DNA from: an uncultured Muriicola sp.
GTDB taxonomy: Bacteria > Bacteroidota > Bacteroidia > Flavobacteriales > Flavobacteriaceae
Reading direction: 5' to 3'
NCBI RefSeq assembly: GCF_947258935.1
Contig: NZ_CAMYKH010000001.1
Location: forward strand, 1-64,000
DNA: 64,000 nt
Shown: piece after piece, positions 1 through 9,023 of the stretch
Position numbering within the stretch: the stretch's first letter is position 1
Layout: each line of letters begins with the position of its first letter
Position numbers and translations under genes: made by a program
The notes under the pieces: model-generated
What the model saw: the letters and a program-made list of their open reading frames with translations, nothing else
Database searches by the model: none
What the model was told of the DNA's origin: nothing

Positions 1-644
1 TTCTTATCCGTAAAATGCACTATCCCCGAAATCCAATGCTTTCTTTGAAGACAATCCAAAATATAATATGCTAAGTGGTTTGCATCCGTAGGGCAGCCAA
101 CTTGACTATCAGTCACATATAGTATTTCACCTTTATGTGCTTTTTCTAAAATGGATTTGTAGAAATTGTGGCCGTAATCTGAATATAACCAGGAAGTCCT
201 TATTATTATATATTCATTTAAGATCTGCTGAATATATAATTCTCCTTTGAGTTTGGACTTTCCGTATTCATTAATAGGATTAGGAATATCCTTTGGGTAG
301 TAGCCTTCCTTTTTTTCTCCATCGAACACATAATCTGTTGATATGTGAATAAGTTTAACTCCATTCTCAAGACAAGTCAAGGCGAGATTCTTAACCCCTT
401 CAGCATTAACGGCAAACGCAATTTCTGGAGTCCTTTCCGCCTGATCTACATTTGTATAGGCGGCACAATTCACACAATAATCATATGATTTTCCTAAAAA
501 AAAGTTGATAACATCTGCTCTTTTAACAATATCGAGTTGACTCTTATCCGTAAAGTCGAATTTTATTTGACTATTTGAAGATGCCAATTCCCGAATGCAC
601 TTTCCTAGTTGTCCTTCTGCGCCGGTGACTAGTACATTCATCAT
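1..644 (-). CDS. rfbD: dTDP-4-dehydrorhamnose reductase, C-terminus cut by window edge
   Basis: The last step of dTDP-L-rhamnose synthesis: NAD(P)H-dependent reduction of dTDP-4-keto-L-rhamnose in the cytoplasm. The reading frame is open from the ATG at 644 to the left edge, giving about 214 of the usual ~285-290 residues. It begins [14 protein letters not shown], a Rossmann nucleotide-binding loop, and carries the SDR catalytic set STDYVFDG near residue 102 and YGKSK near residue 127. The start overlaps the rfbC stop as ATGA (641-644), implying translational coupling; a second ATG follows at 641. Last visible member of the wzz-rfbBACD string. The 3' end lies outside the window. Confidence 0.93.
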   Translation of the reverse strand, partial: MMNVLVTGAEGQLGKCIRELASSNSQIKFDFTDKSQLDIVKRADVINFFLGKSYDYCVNCAAYTNVDQAERTPEIAFAVNAEGVKNLALTCLENGVKLIHISTDYVFDGEKKEGYYPKDIPNPINEYGKSKLKGELYIQQILNEYIIIRTSWLYSDYGHNFYKSILEKAHKGEILYVTDSQVGCPTDANHLAYYILDCLQRKHWISGIVHFTDK

Positions 645-1192
645 ATCTTAATATCCTTTAATCGAGGTAGTTCTTGGTCTTTTTTAGATAAAATAATCTC
701 ATTCGCAGGAAATTCCCAATCAATATTCAGATCGGGATCATTGTACAAAATTCCGGATTCTGCCTCCAAATCATAATAGGAATCGCATTTATAAAGGAAT
801 ATGGTATCATCTTGTAAAAACCCGTGAGCCATTCCCTTAGGGATAAATAGCATGTTGCAACTTTCTGCTGTGAGGATGGTCTTAAAATGCTTTAGGTATG
901 TAGGACTGCCCTTGCGTAAGTCTACCACAACGTCTATAACTTCTCCTTTTACAACCCTTATTAGCTTGGCTTGTGCTTTGTTACCAGTCTGAAAATGTAA
1001 CCCTCTCAGTACTCCTTTTGCAGAAACTGAATGGTTATCCTGAACGAAATCTAAAGGGATATTCAATTCTTTTTCTAGAAGCTCTTTATTAAAGGATTCG
1101 AAGAAAACACCTCTGTTGTCTTTGTAGACCTTGGGTTCAATAAAAAAACAATCAGCAAGTGTAGTAGGAATAAGCTTCACCTTAGGGGTCAT
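641..1192 (-). CDS. rfbC: dTDP-4-dehydrorhamnose 3,5-epimerase
   Basis: Cytoplasmic cupin epimerase that converts dTDP-4-keto-6-deoxy-D-glucose to the L-rhamno form, third step of dTDP-L-rhamnose synthesis. At 183 residues it has normal RmlC length. The segment GVLRGLHFQ places the catalytic base at His66, and Tyr134 in FLYKCDSYY is at the expected proton-donor position; QDNHS (51-55) and the [10 protein letters not shown] cupin strand also fit the family. It overlaps both neighbours by four bases (rfbA upstream, rfbD downstream), a tightly coupled operon arrangement. Confidence 0.96.
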   Translation of the reverse strand: MTPKVKLIPTTLADCFFIEPKVYKDNRGVFFESFNKELLEKELNIPLDFVQDNHSVSAKGVLRGLHFQTGNKAQAKLIRVVKGEVIDVVVDLRKGSPTYLKHFKTILTAESCNMLFIPKGMAHGFLQDDTIFLYKCDSYYDLEAESGILYNDPDLNIDWEFPANEIILSKKDQELPRLKDIKI

Positions 1193-2046
1193 TTTAATTG
1201 TAACAAATAGGCGCCATAACCACTTTTTAATAACGGTTTAGCCAATTTCTTTAGTTCTTCCCTAGAGATATAGCCCATTTTAAAGGCAATTTCTTCAATA
1301 GCTCCTATTTTTAATCCTTGACGTTCTTCAATAACCTCAACAAATTGTGCTGCCTGCATCAGTGATGCAAAGGTGCCTGTGTCTAGCCAGGCTGTTCCTC
1401 TATCCAAAATGCTCACATTTAGCTTCCCTTTTTTTAAGTAAACCTTATTAATGTCTGTTATTTCCAATTCTCCCCTTTTACTTGGTTTAATGCCTTTTGC
1501 AATTTCAATCACCTCATTGTCATAAAAATATATCCCTGGGATGGCGTAATTCGATCTTGGATTTTCTGGTTTTTCCTCAATTGAAATGGCAGATCCGTTA
1601 TTATCGAACTCAACCACCCCATATCGCTGAGGATCCTGAACATGATACCCATAAATTATTCCCCCATTTGGATCATTGTTCTTTTGTAGCAATCTTGCTA
1701 AACCTGCGCCATAAAAAATATTGTCCCCTAAAATAAGTGCTACTTTTTCCTTTCCGATAAAATCGGCTCCAATGATGAAGGCCTCAGCAATACCGTTAGG
1801 TTTCTCCTGTACTGCATACTGAAAAGAACAGCCTAAATGAGAGCCGTCGCCCAATAACTGTTTAAAAAAAGGGCTATCCTTAGAAGTGGTAATAAACAAA
1901 ATATCGCGAATACCCGTCTCCATCAATGTAGCCAACGGATAGTAAATCATTGGCTTATCGTAAATGGGCATTAGCTGTTTACTGATCACATTGGTGATAG
2001 GATATAAGCGCGTTCCCGAGCCTCCTGCAAGAATTATTCCCTTCAT
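1189..2046 (-). CDS. rfbA: Glucose-1-phosphate thymidylyltransferase
   Basis: First step of dTDP-L-rhamnose synthesis: glucose-1-phosphate plus dTTP to dTDP-glucose. The 285-residue protein starts [18 protein letters not shown], the nucleotidyltransferase signature, with Lys23 following in [23 protein letters not shown] carries the metal-binding Asp, and [20 protein letters not shown] is the sugar-binding region typical of RmlA. The C-terminal helices, seen in homotetrameric RmlA with an allosteric dTDP-rhamnose site, are present, so feedback control by the end product is likely from family knowledge. The gap to rfbB is 7 bases; the overlap with rfbC is 4. Confidence 0.97.
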   Translation of the reverse strand: MKGIILAGGSGTRLYPITNVISKQLMPIYDKPMIYYPLATLMETGIRDILFITTSKDSPFFKQLLGDGSHLGCSFQYAVQEKPNGIAEAFIIGADFIGKEKVALILGDNIFYGAGLARLLQKNNDPNGGIIYGYHVQDPQRYGVVEFDNNGSAISIEEKPENPRSNYAIPGIYFYDNEVIEIAKGIKPSKRGELEITDINKVYLKKGKLNVSILDRGTAWLDTGTFASLMQAAQFVEVIEERQGLKIGAIEEIAFKMGYISREELKKLAKPLLKSGYGAYLLQLK

Positions 2047-2053
2047 TTTATAC

Positions 2054-3061
2054 TTATTGGTATTTTTTAATGTACCAGTCCACCGTCTTTCTCAGCCCTT
2101 CCATAAAATTTTGTTTTGGAGCCCACTTCAATTCTTTTCTGATCTTCGAAGCATCGATAGCATAGCGATAATCATGCCCGAGACGATCCTTAACAAACGA
2201 AATTTGATCTTTATAACTTCCTTCAGATTTAGGAATTAATCTATCCATTAATTTACATACCTCATTAGCAAGATACAAATTAGTACATTCATTAGCTGCC
2301 CCAACCACGTATGTTTCTCCCGCTTTCCCTTTATGAAATAAAAGGTCTATGGCAAGACAATGATCCTCCACATATAGCCAATCTCGAATATTTGTCCCTT
2401 TGCCATAAATAGGAATAGGCTCATTTGCAAGGGCTTTGCGTATTATGGTCGGAATTAATTTTTCATCGTGTTGTTTTGGCCCAAAATTATTTGAACAATT
2501 GCTAATTACAGTGTTTAGTCCATAGGTCTGATGATAACTCCTGACCAAAAAATCTGCTGAAGCTTTTGAGGCACTGTAGGGACTGTTGGGAGCATAAGGC
2601 GTTCCTTCTGTAAAATATCCTTTATCTGAAAGACTTCCATAAACTTCGTCTGTTGAAATATGGAAAAATCTGTGTATGTTTTTATCCTCATTTCCCGAAA
2701 GCCAATGCTTCCTGGCGGCTTCCAGCAAAATAAACGTTCCTTCTATATTGGTCTTAATAAAACTATTAGGTGAATTAATAGAATTGTCTACATGAGATTC
2801 TGCTGCAAAATGAATTACATCATCAATTTTATATTTAATGAAAATGTCATTGACTAGATCTTCATCACAAATATCCCCGAGAATAAATTGGTATTGCTTG
2901 TTCTTCTCTAGTCCATTTAAATTGGATAAATCTCCTGCATAGGTTAATTTATCCAAATTTATGATCCTATATGAGGGATGCGACTCTAATAATAGTGGAA
3001 TAAAATTGCTGGCAATAAAACCAGCTCCGCCGGTAACTAAAATGTTTTTGGTACTACTCAT
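2054..3061 (-). CDS. rfbB: dTDP-glucose 4,6-dehydratase
   Basis: Second step of dTDP-L-rhamnose synthesis; an extended short-chain dehydrogenase that uses tightly bound NAD. The 335-residue protein shows the NAD loop [10 protein letters not shown] (10-19), the catalytic Thr137-Asp138-Glu139 in STDEVYG, and Tyr162-x3-Lys166 in [25 protein letters not shown] and [10 protein letters not shown] are family landmarks. The usual GFIGS glycine is Ala17 here, a mild variation. The start overlaps the stop of the Wzz-like gene by four bases. Confidence 0.97.
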   Translation of the reverse strand: MSSTKNILVTGGAGFIASNFIPLLLESHPSYRIINLDKLTYAGDLSNLNGLEKNKQYQFILGDICDEDLVNDIFIKYKIDDVIHFAAESHVDNSINSPNSFIKTNIEGTFILLEAARKHWLSGNEDKNIHRFFHISTDEVYGSLSDKGYFTEGTPYAPNSPYSASKASADFLVRSYHQTYGLNTVISNCSNNFGPKQHDEKLIPTIIRKALANEPIPIYGKGTNIRDWLYVEDHCLAIDLLFHKGKAGETYVVGAANECTNLYLANEVCKLMDRLIPKSEGSYKDQISFVKDRLGHDYRYAIDASKIRKELKWAPKQNFMEGLRKTVDWYIKKYQ

Positions 3062-4059
3062 ACCCCCATTTCTAGTGCCTTTTTATTCAAATATTTTATA
3101 AAAGATATAAGGAAAAATATTCCTATGTATACTAGTGGGAAAAGAAAAATATTCTTTTGATACAGCGGTTTGAGTATTCTTTGAGGTTTCCCAAAATTGA
3201 TAATGGTAATCGCATCTTTTTGTCTTTCTAATTCCAATTTCTTTGATTCTGTGTCTCTGATCAAATTGTTCTTTAATGTAAATAATTCGGGGACGTTTAA
3301 TTGCTGCTCATTATCCAGGACGATCCGTCCCTCGGTAGTATTATTCTCAGTGAGCATTTTCTTGGAATAATTAGTGATAAGCACATTAATCTGTTGTACA
3401 ACGGAGTCGTTTTTCTTTATTCTATCTTGTGCATTTTCTGTATTGGTCTTAACGATCTCTTTGTAATAGGTATTCGAATTAATATATTCCATAAGAATTC
3501 TGGCATAGGTGTCTCCGAGAGAGGCGTCCTTGTAGAAAAAAGTGATACGTTGATCCAAAGAACTCTTGTCTAATATCTCTGCCCTAACTATATCGGAAAT
3601 TGAACCTGAATTCTCAAAGCTTTGAAGTAATTCCAAATACTTCATTTCCGTTTCCAGGTTCTTTTTATTTGATCCACTTACGGGGGCTACTTCAATTTCA
3701 AAATCCTTTATTTTTTCAACATCTATTCCTAAACTTTTAAAGAAAACTGTGTCCTTTGCTTCGATATTAGCTTGAAGTTCAGCTACAACATCATAGAGGT
3801 AATTTTTACTTTGAAGATTAGGCGATACAATGACCTCTGACTTCATTTTTTTTGAGACGATTTGATTTAGCCCAAAACCGGTTAAGGCGCCCAGTATAGC
3901 AAGCACTATTAAAATGATCGCATTTCTCTTAAAATACAGAAATAAAGAAAGTAGCCCTCTGAAAATTCGATTGAAGCCTTTTCCTATCATCTGAAACAGC
4001 TGTCCCAGGTCTATTTCATCATTAGATGAGGTGTTTTTTGTTTTTAGTTCTTTGGCCAT
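3058..4059 (-). CDS. Wzz-like polysaccharide chain-length determinant protein
   Basis: Probable inner-membrane co-polymerase that sets the chain length of an O-antigen or exopolysaccharide. The 333-residue protein has a soluble N-terminal tail (1-45), a transmembrane segment at about 47-66, a ~235-residue periplasmic part with helical, charged stretches, and a second transmembrane segment at about 305-325 near the C-terminus: the two-helix Wzz topology. No Walker kinase domain follows, so it is not a full Wzc/BY-kinase. It lies 2 bases after the upstream DUF gene and overlaps rfbB by 4, so it is co-expressed with the rhamnose genes. Function is inferred from topology and context. Confidence 0.82.
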   Translation of the reverse strand: MAKELKTKNTSSNDEIDLGQLFQMIGKGFNRIFRGLLSLFLYFKRNAIILIVLAILGALTGFGLNQIVSKKMKSEVIVSPNLQSKNYLYDVVAELQANIEAKDTVFFKSLGIDVEKIKDFEIEVAPVSGSNKKNLETEMKYLELLQSFENSGSISDIVRAEILDKSSLDQRITFFYKDASLGDTYARILMEYINSNTYYKEIVKTNTENAQDRIKKNDSVVQQINVLITNYSKKMLTENNTTEGRIVLDNEQQLNVPELFTLKNNLIRDTESKKLELERQKDAITIINFGKPQRILKPLYQKNIFLFPLVYIGIFFLISFIKYLNKKALEMGV

Positions 4060-4061
4060 AA

Positions 4062-5747
4062 CTATGAATTAAAAATTTGTTGTAGAATTTTGTCGGTAAT
4101 TAAATAGGTCGGTTTCACGCCCGTGGTTCCTAAGCCCCCGGATGCCAAAGTACTCCCCGTCTCTAGAGGATTGTCCGAGGCATAGTAGGCGTAACGCACT
4201 TTTACGTCTTCCTTAATACTTCTCCTGATCTTAGATGCCGATTGAATTGCCTTTTGATAGTGTACCCCTTCCATTTCGAGCCCAATAACCTCCCAGGTAG
4301 ATTCATGGAAGAATTTAAGAATGTCTTTGTTCTGTAATGAGGTGCCTAATACTGTCACCATGGTCCCTTCCATTACTTTTAAACCATTACCCCTAAAATC
4401 ATCTCCACGAAGCTCATTTTGAAATGGATAATTGTCTGCTGTTCCTTCAAATATATGGGCCGATGGGATCATCAGGTCTCCCTTCCCTCCTTCAAGGATC
4501 CCTGCCTTGCCCATAATGGAAATAGAAGCAATGTCTAAATAAAAAGGTTTTTTATGCTTTCGCTTAAAAGGCTTTAGGAGCTCATCTATAGACTCAAATG
4601 CCTGTTCCCCAAAGGCGTAATCCATCACAAAAATTACCGGTTTATTCTCATTTGAAAGATCAGCAGGAAGCTCATAACCACATATATCCTCACCCAATTT
4701 TGCCATATCAAATATCTGTACATCAATATTGGTTCCCGATACGTCCTTAATTTCAATCATTCCATTTTTCCGAGCCATTGCAAGCACTTTCTCCCGTAAT
4801 TTGGCATTCTTCTCAAGACTCAACTGCTGATACATATCCAGAAGTGTCCCTTCTGCCGAATCTTTTTCCAATGCTTTTTTTGCATAAAGGGAGTTCACCA
4901 CACTATGCATGTTAGCACTAATAATGTGGATAGGCCTTTCAAGTAATCTATGCTTGTTTAAGGTGTCCTTGATGTTATGAGCCCATTGCTCCCCATGAAT
5001 ATGGTGACCCAGACGTTCCCTTAGAAGTGCGCTAAAGGTGATCGTCCTTTTTTCTCCGCCTGTCTCCTCCTCAATGGCTAATTTACCAAGCCAATAGATG
5101 ATCTTTAAAAATCGTTCGGGATCTTTCTTGGTTGCCAGTTTATTGTACACATCCATGGTCTCCACAAAGGATCTACCTAAAATATTAGCCGTATGAATCA
5201 ATGCAACTTCTCTGTCTTCCTGGCTGAGTTTGGTCTTATTGACCGCTAATTCTAATTTTTGCCAATCACGAATGGTCTTGTCCGTATCTTCAATAAGCAC
5301 CCGGTTACATATTTTGCCAGATTCTATAAAAAGGAAGGTAAGATGGGTTAAAATATCATAGATATCAGACCTGCCTCGAGTGATCTCTATATTCATCTGT
5401 TCGTCATCGATCCTATAGCAATTACGTCTTCTTTTTGGTGGAATTATTGGTGAAAAATGTGTCTTGGAGTAGCCTTCATCCGAAGTTAGATTGATAAAAC
5501 GGCACTGTTCTATACCTTGAGGAAGCCTTTCCAGGACATATAGTAGCCCATTGAGCTCTGCTTTTTTTTCTGCTATGGACCCATAGATCTCCGGCCTCAA
5601 CAACAAAAGTGCATTTCTAAGGGTCTCCCCTGAAATTCCCATCGGTTTATAAAACCCCCTGTTAAAAAGATGGCGCATGGTGATATACAAACGTTCTATG
5701 GCGTTTGTTGACTCCTGTGCCCTGGTTGTATCTTTTATTTTACTCAT
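4062..5747 (-). CDS. Conserved flavobacterial protein with nucleoside-phosphorylase-like C-terminal half (possibly DUF6909)
   Basis: I do not know its function. The 561-residue protein is soluble, with no signal peptide. The N-terminal ~330 residues are helical and charged with several conserved-looking Arg/His segments. The C-terminal ~200 residues contain SIMGKAGILEGGKGDLMIP, then FEGTADNYPF and VIGLEMEGVHYQKA at about residues 485-500. The GLEMEG string resembles the substrate-binding Met-Glu motif of the PNP/MTAN (nucleoside phosphorylase) superfamily, and the GKAG...GDLMIP block resembles its central strands. From memory such proteins are catalogued as DUF6909; I could not check. It sits 2 bases upstream of the Wzz-like gene and 55 downstream of the GH3 gene. 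Confidence 0.7.
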   Translation of the reverse strand: MSKIKDTTRAQESTNAIERLYITMRHLFNRGFYKPMGISGETLRNALLLLRPEIYGSIAEKKAELNGLLYVLERLPQGIEQCRFINLTSDEGYSKTHFSPIIPPKRRRNCYRIDDEQMNIEITRGRSDIYDILTHLTFLFIESGKICNRVLIEDTDKTIRDWQKLELAVNKTKLSQEDREVALIHTANILGRSFVETMDVYNKLATKKDPERFLKIIYWLGKLAIEEETGGEKRTITFSALLRERLGHHIHGEQWAHNIKDTLNKHRLLERPIHIISANMHSVVNSLYAKKALEKDSAEGTLLDMYQQLSLEKNAKLREKVLAMARKNGMIEIKDVSGTNIDVQIFDMAKLGEDICGYELPADLSNENKPVIFVMDYAFGEQAFESIDELLKPFKRKHKKPFYLDIASISIMGKAGILEGGKGDLMIPSAHIFEGTADNYPFQNELRGDDFRGNGLKVMEGTMVTVLGTSLQNKDILKFFHESTWEVIGLEMEGVHYQKAIQSASKIRRSIKEDVKVRYAYYASDNPLETGSTLASGGLGTTGVKPTYLITDKILQQIFNS

Positions 5748-5802
5748 AAATCCTCACAAAAATACACTTATTATTCATGATTTCGGCCCTCTTCCAGCAG
5801 CC

Positions 5803-7311
5803 TTACGATATCTTTTCCTCCTTTTGAATATCAAGGTCAGTAGCGACCTTCCTGTCATTAGACAAGCGTTGTACTTTGTTTTGGCCACCTAGTTTTCCGA
5901 CCGACTTCATATACATTTGAAATCCTCCTGGTTTTATTGGGGTGATCTTCAAAGGCTGAAGGATGCCCCCATTTATCAGATCATAGTAATAGCTATTTTG
6001 CTCCTGCATTGCCTCATCTAATTTTTGTGCAAACACTTTCATGTTGGTTGGCTTCTTGCCAAACTCTATGAACCATTCATGATACGGAAGTTCTTTGTTT
6101 GCGGGTGTAATTTGGGGAGCTACGGTAAATTCATTTACTTCTGCGCCAGACATTTGTATAGCTTCCTGCATGGCATATTCTACTTCTTTAGCGATTACAT
6201 GTTCGCCAAAAGCTGAAATAAAATGCTTTATTCTTCCTGATACAATAATCCGATAAGGATCTGTTGAGATAAACTGAATAGTATCTCCAAGGTCATAGGC
6301 CCAAAGCCCGGCATTGGTGGAGATAATCATCGCATAATTCACTCCAATTTCAACATCCTTGAGCGTAAGTCTTTTAGGGGTTTCATTAAAAAAATCTTCT
6401 GCCCTCACAAACTCATAAAAAATTCCGGAATTCAACAGAAGAAGCATGCCTCTTTCATCCTGTTTGTCCTGGTAGGCAAAAAATCCTTCACTGGCAGGGA
6501 ATAGTTCTATACTAGCCACTTTTCTGCCTATCAGACTCTCAAATGTTGCCCGGTAGGGTTCATAGTTGACCCCACCATAAATAAAAAGTTCAAAATTTTT
6601 AAAGAGCTCCCCAACCTTCTTCCCGGAAACCGACCTTAATTTTTCAAAATACATTTGCACCCAGGAAGGGATGCCGGCTATGACCATCATATTTTGATCT
6701 ATTGTTTCTTCAATGATCTTGTCTACCTTGGTTTCCCAATCCTCAATACAATTGGTTTCCCAGCTGGGCAATCTGTTTTTTTGAAGATAATTTGGCACAT
6801 AATGTGCTGAGATCCCTGAAAGTCGACCTAGTTTAATCCCATTCTTTTCTGTAAGCACCGGACTTCCCTGCAAAAAGATCATCTTACCATTGACAAAAGA
6901 GGCGTTTCCAGTTTCGTGAATATAATTGAGGATCGCATTTCTGGATGCCTCTACCTGATGCTTAATGGAGTTTTCCGTAATTGGAATATATTTTGCTCCT
7001 GAAGTGGTGCCACTTGTTTTTGCAAAATAAATGGGTTTCCCCGGCCAGAGAATATCTGCTTTCCCCGCTACAACTTTATTTATATATGGGGTAAGTGCCT
7101 CATAATCCCGTATTGGAACCTGATTTGTAAAATCTTTATGAGAATTTATCTTATCGAATTGATGGTCTATCCCAAATTCAGTGCTCTTTGCTGATGAAAT
7201 AAGATCTTTAAAAAGGGCCTCCTGGGTGCTAATTGGGTTATTGACCCACTTCATGGTTCTTCTATGGACATTAGCTGCAAAGATCTGAGCGGCGAAAGAT
7301 TTTAAGGACAT
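5803..7311 (-). CDS. GH3-family acyl-adenylating enzyme
   Basis: Member of the GH3 family, known in plants for conjugating hormones to amino acids through an acyl-adenylate, and widespread in Bacteroidota with unknown substrate. The 502 residues match the family length. The ATP-binding loop FAKTSGTTSGAKYIPIT lies at about 96-112; IYGGVNYEPYRATFE and ASEGFFAYQ match GH3 adenylation motifs; DLGDTIQF and SGRIKHFISAFGEH are the hinge and C-terminal-domain motifs. There is no signal peptide. It starts 5 bases after the M23 peptidase gene, so the two are probably co-transcribed. Confidence 0.9.
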   Translation of the reverse strand: MSLKSFAAQIFAANVHRRTMKWVNNPISTQEALFKDLISSAKSTEFGIDHQFDKINSHKDFTNQVPIRDYEALTPYINKVVAGKADILWPGKPIYFAKTSGTTSGAKYIPITENSIKHQVEASRNAILNYIHETGNASFVNGKMIFLQGSPVLTEKNGIKLGRLSGISAHYVPNYLQKNRLPSWETNCIEDWETKVDKIIEETIDQNMMVIAGIPSWVQMYFEKLRSVSGKKVGELFKNFELFIYGGVNYEPYRATFESLIGRKVASIELFPASEGFFAYQDKQDERGMLLLLNSGIFYEFVRAEDFFNETPKRLTLKDVEIGVNYAMIISTNAGLWAYDLGDTIQFISTDPYRIIVSGRIKHFISAFGEHVIAKEVEYAMQEAIQMSGAEVNEFTVAPQITPANKELPYHEWFIEFGKKPTNMKVFAQKLDEAMQEQNSYYYDLINGGILQPLKITPIKPGGFQMYMKSVGKLGGQNKVQRLSNDRKVATDLDIQKEEKIS

Positions 7312-7316
7312 GTAGT

Positions 7317-8186
7317 TTAGTTAAAATCGATGTAGTCTGATGGATTTACGGGATTTCCATTGCTCCACAATTCAAAATGTAAATGAGGTCCGGTAGTAAA
7401 TTCGCCCGTATTACCTACAGAAGCAATGACCTCTCCTGCTCTGACAAGATCTCCTTGCCCCTTATTTAATGAGCTATTGTGTTTATATACGGATAATAAC
7501 CCCTCTTCGTGTTCCATTATTAAAACAAAGCCAGTATCAGCGGTCCATTCTGAAAAAATAACGGTGCCATTGGCCACTGCTTTTACCGGGGCGTCCTTTT
7601 CAGCTACAATATCTACGGCGAAATGTTTCTTCTCGGCATTATACTCTTGGGAAATTACCCCGGTAACCGGTGAAAATAAGACAAGACTTCCCTGCGAGGT
7701 ATTCCGCTGAAACAGATTATACTTATCTTCTAAAGCCACTTGTGCTCTTAAAATAGAGTCTTCCCGAATGGGCGACAAGTCAACGGTAGACGGATCTATT
7801 TTAAATTGCTCAAACAAAGAATCTCGGTTTATTTCGTTGTTCTCCACATCCCCTCGTAAGACCATCCGAATATTTTCTAAATACCTATTGGTATAATTTA
7901 GTACAGTTACAAGGGAGTCCGTTTTATAAGTGAGTTCGGTAGCTTCTTTTTTTAGTCGAGTTGAAGAATAACCCGGAATATATTCCCGTAAAGGAGTAAA
8001 GGCTATTAGCAGTGTAGTTAGTCCTATCAGGACAATTATAAAGAGCGTTGCTGTGATAAAAACGTTTAACCTGCTTAATTTAAACGAGATCTTTTCTTCA
8101 AAAGTGCTTTCATTAAGTATCACTAAGCGATACTTATGTAAGAGCTTACGCTTTATCTCCTTTCTTTTTTTTCCTTTTTTCTCCAT
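7317..8186 (-). CDS. Membrane-anchored M23 (LytM) peptidoglycan endopeptidase
   Basis: Likely cleaves or regulates cleavage of peptidoglycan cross-bridges in the periplasm. The 289-residue protein has a basic N-terminus, one transmembrane segment at about 43-64, a coiled linker (75-160) and a C-terminal M23 domain (165-285). The zinc ligands are intact: His188 and Asp192 in HFAVD, and His270 in GPHLHFELW, with His235 and His268 as catalytic histidines. I chose the ATG at 8186 over a TTG nine bases upstream, because a promoter -7 element occupies 8193-8200. First gene of the minus-strand unit that runs through GH3 towards the rfb genes. Confidence 0.9.
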   Translation of the reverse strand: MEKKGKKRKEIKRKLLHKYRLVILNESTFEEKISFKLSRLNVFITATLFIIVLIGLTTLLIAFTPLREYIPGYSSTRLKKEATELTYKTDSLVTVLNYTNRYLENIRMVLRGDVENNEINRDSLFEQFKIDPSTVDLSPIREDSILRAQVALEDKYNLFQRNTSQGSLVLFSPVTGVISQEYNAEKKHFAVDIVAEKDAPVKAVANGTVIFSEWTADTGFVLIMEHEEGLLSVYKHNSSLNKGQGDLVRAGEVIASVGNTGEFTTGPHLHFELWSNGNPVNPSDYIDFN

Positions 8187-8192
8187 CCAATA

Positions 8193-8220
8193 CAAAGATA
8201 CATTTCGAATTGAATTTCAA
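8193..8220 (-). promoter_or_regulatory. Bacteroidota-type promoter for the M23 peptidase unit
   Basis: On the minus strand TTG (8220-8218) is followed after exactly 17 bases by TATCTTTG (8200-8193), matching the TTG/TAnnTTTG consensus of the Bacteroidota primary sigma factor. Transcription would begin about 4-7 bases downstream, at 8189-8186, which is at or next to the ATG, so the mRNA may be leaderless. Confidence 0.6.
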
Positions 8221-8357
8221 CATACTACTATCCTAAAAATGATAATAGGTCGTCATTATACTATATTTTCTCATAAATCTTTCGGTTGATTATTTAATGT
8301 GGCAATTAAAGTACAATCTTAACGTTTGGAATAAATAATATCTATATAGTTTTTTAT

Positions 8358-8365
8358 TACCTTTG
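8358..8365 (+). promoter_or_regulatory. Candidate -7 element for tatA
   Basis: TACCTTTG matches TAnnTTTG and lies 22 bases before the tatA ATG. No TTG is present at 17-23 bases upstream (the nearest, 8326-8328, is 29 away), so only half of the promoter is supported. Confidence 0.35.
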
Positions 8366-8387
8366 TTTACCTTATAAATTAAAGCAC

Positions 8388-8570
8388 ATGATCTTACTAG
8401 TACCTTTTCTGGCAATAGGCCCCTGGCAAATAGCAGTCGTCGTAGTTTTAGTACTATTGTTATTTGGCGGCAAAAAAATTCCTGAACTAATGCGGGGATT
8501 GGGTAGCGGAATTAAAGAATTCAAAGACGCCTCTAAGGAAGATGAGAAGATAGAGGAGAAAAAAGAGTAA
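8388..8570 (+). CDS. tatA: Twin-arginine translocase subunit TatA
   Basis: Pore-forming subunit of the Tat pathway that exports folded proteins across the inner membrane. The 60-residue protein has the TatA/B layout: a short N-terminal transmembrane helix (about 8-25, [19 protein letters not shown]), the hinge [20 protein letters not shown] with the conserved Phe-Gly, then an acidic/basic amphipathic tail. It stands alone, with tatC not in the window, and is followed by a strong terminator. Length and hinge favour TatA over TatB. Confidence 0.93.
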   Translation: MILLVPFLAIGPWQIAVVVVLVLLLFGGKKIPELMRGLGSGIKEFKDASKEDEKIEEKKE

Positions 8571-8590
8571 AAACAGCATACAACCAAGTT

Positions 8591-8624
8591 AAAAAGGCAA
8601 GCTTTAAAAAGCTTGCCTTTTTTT
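8591..8624 (+). terminator. Rho-independent terminator after tatA
   Basis: Perfect inverted repeat AGGCAAGCTT (8595-8604) / AAGCTTGCCT (8609-8618) with a 4-base loop, extended by flanking A and T runs; seven T residues follow (8618-8624). Confidence 0.9.
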
Positions 8625-9023
8625 GTTTCTTATCTCGCTTTTACAGAGAAAAAATCGACTTAATCATTTGAGGTGGTAAAAACTCTATTAAAATAGGTGC
8701 TATTAATTGATATACTATTCGGTATATTATTGATTTTAACCCCTTGCTATTTGAAATCCTCTTTTTCGGTCTCAGTCCGGCGCTGATTAGGTCTTAAGTA
8801 CGTAAAAACCCGCTTATTTATACCCCTATCATTAGTTAGAGGTACATATTATTGAGATACACGACAAAAAACATCCATTTCACAACAAAAAGTAATCCTA
8901 TAGCAAGAGAACTTCTAAATTCGGCGTTATGAAAGAGATTATATATGGATAGACCCCTTTATTCGGGGCGAATCAAATAGCAATATCTCAAATTACAGGC
9001 TATCAATTAGGGTCTATAAACAC
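8625..9023. other. 399-base gap between tatA terminator and the PorE-like gene
   Basis: No reading frame of useful length on either strand. AT-rich, with a short complementary pair ATAGACCC (8949-8956) / GGGTCTAT (9010-9017) close to the downstream start, which could fold the leader. I see no clear TTG/TAnnTTTG promoter, although one is expected here for the plus-strand gene. Confidence 0.5.

Noticed and set aside
8372-8587. Minus-strand frame opposite tatA
   Set aside because: Ser-rich translation lying entirely over the well-supported tatA gene.
8625-9023. Possible riboswitch or small RNA before the PorE-like gene
   Set aside because: Only a weak complementary pair is visible; no known riboswitch core could be recognised.
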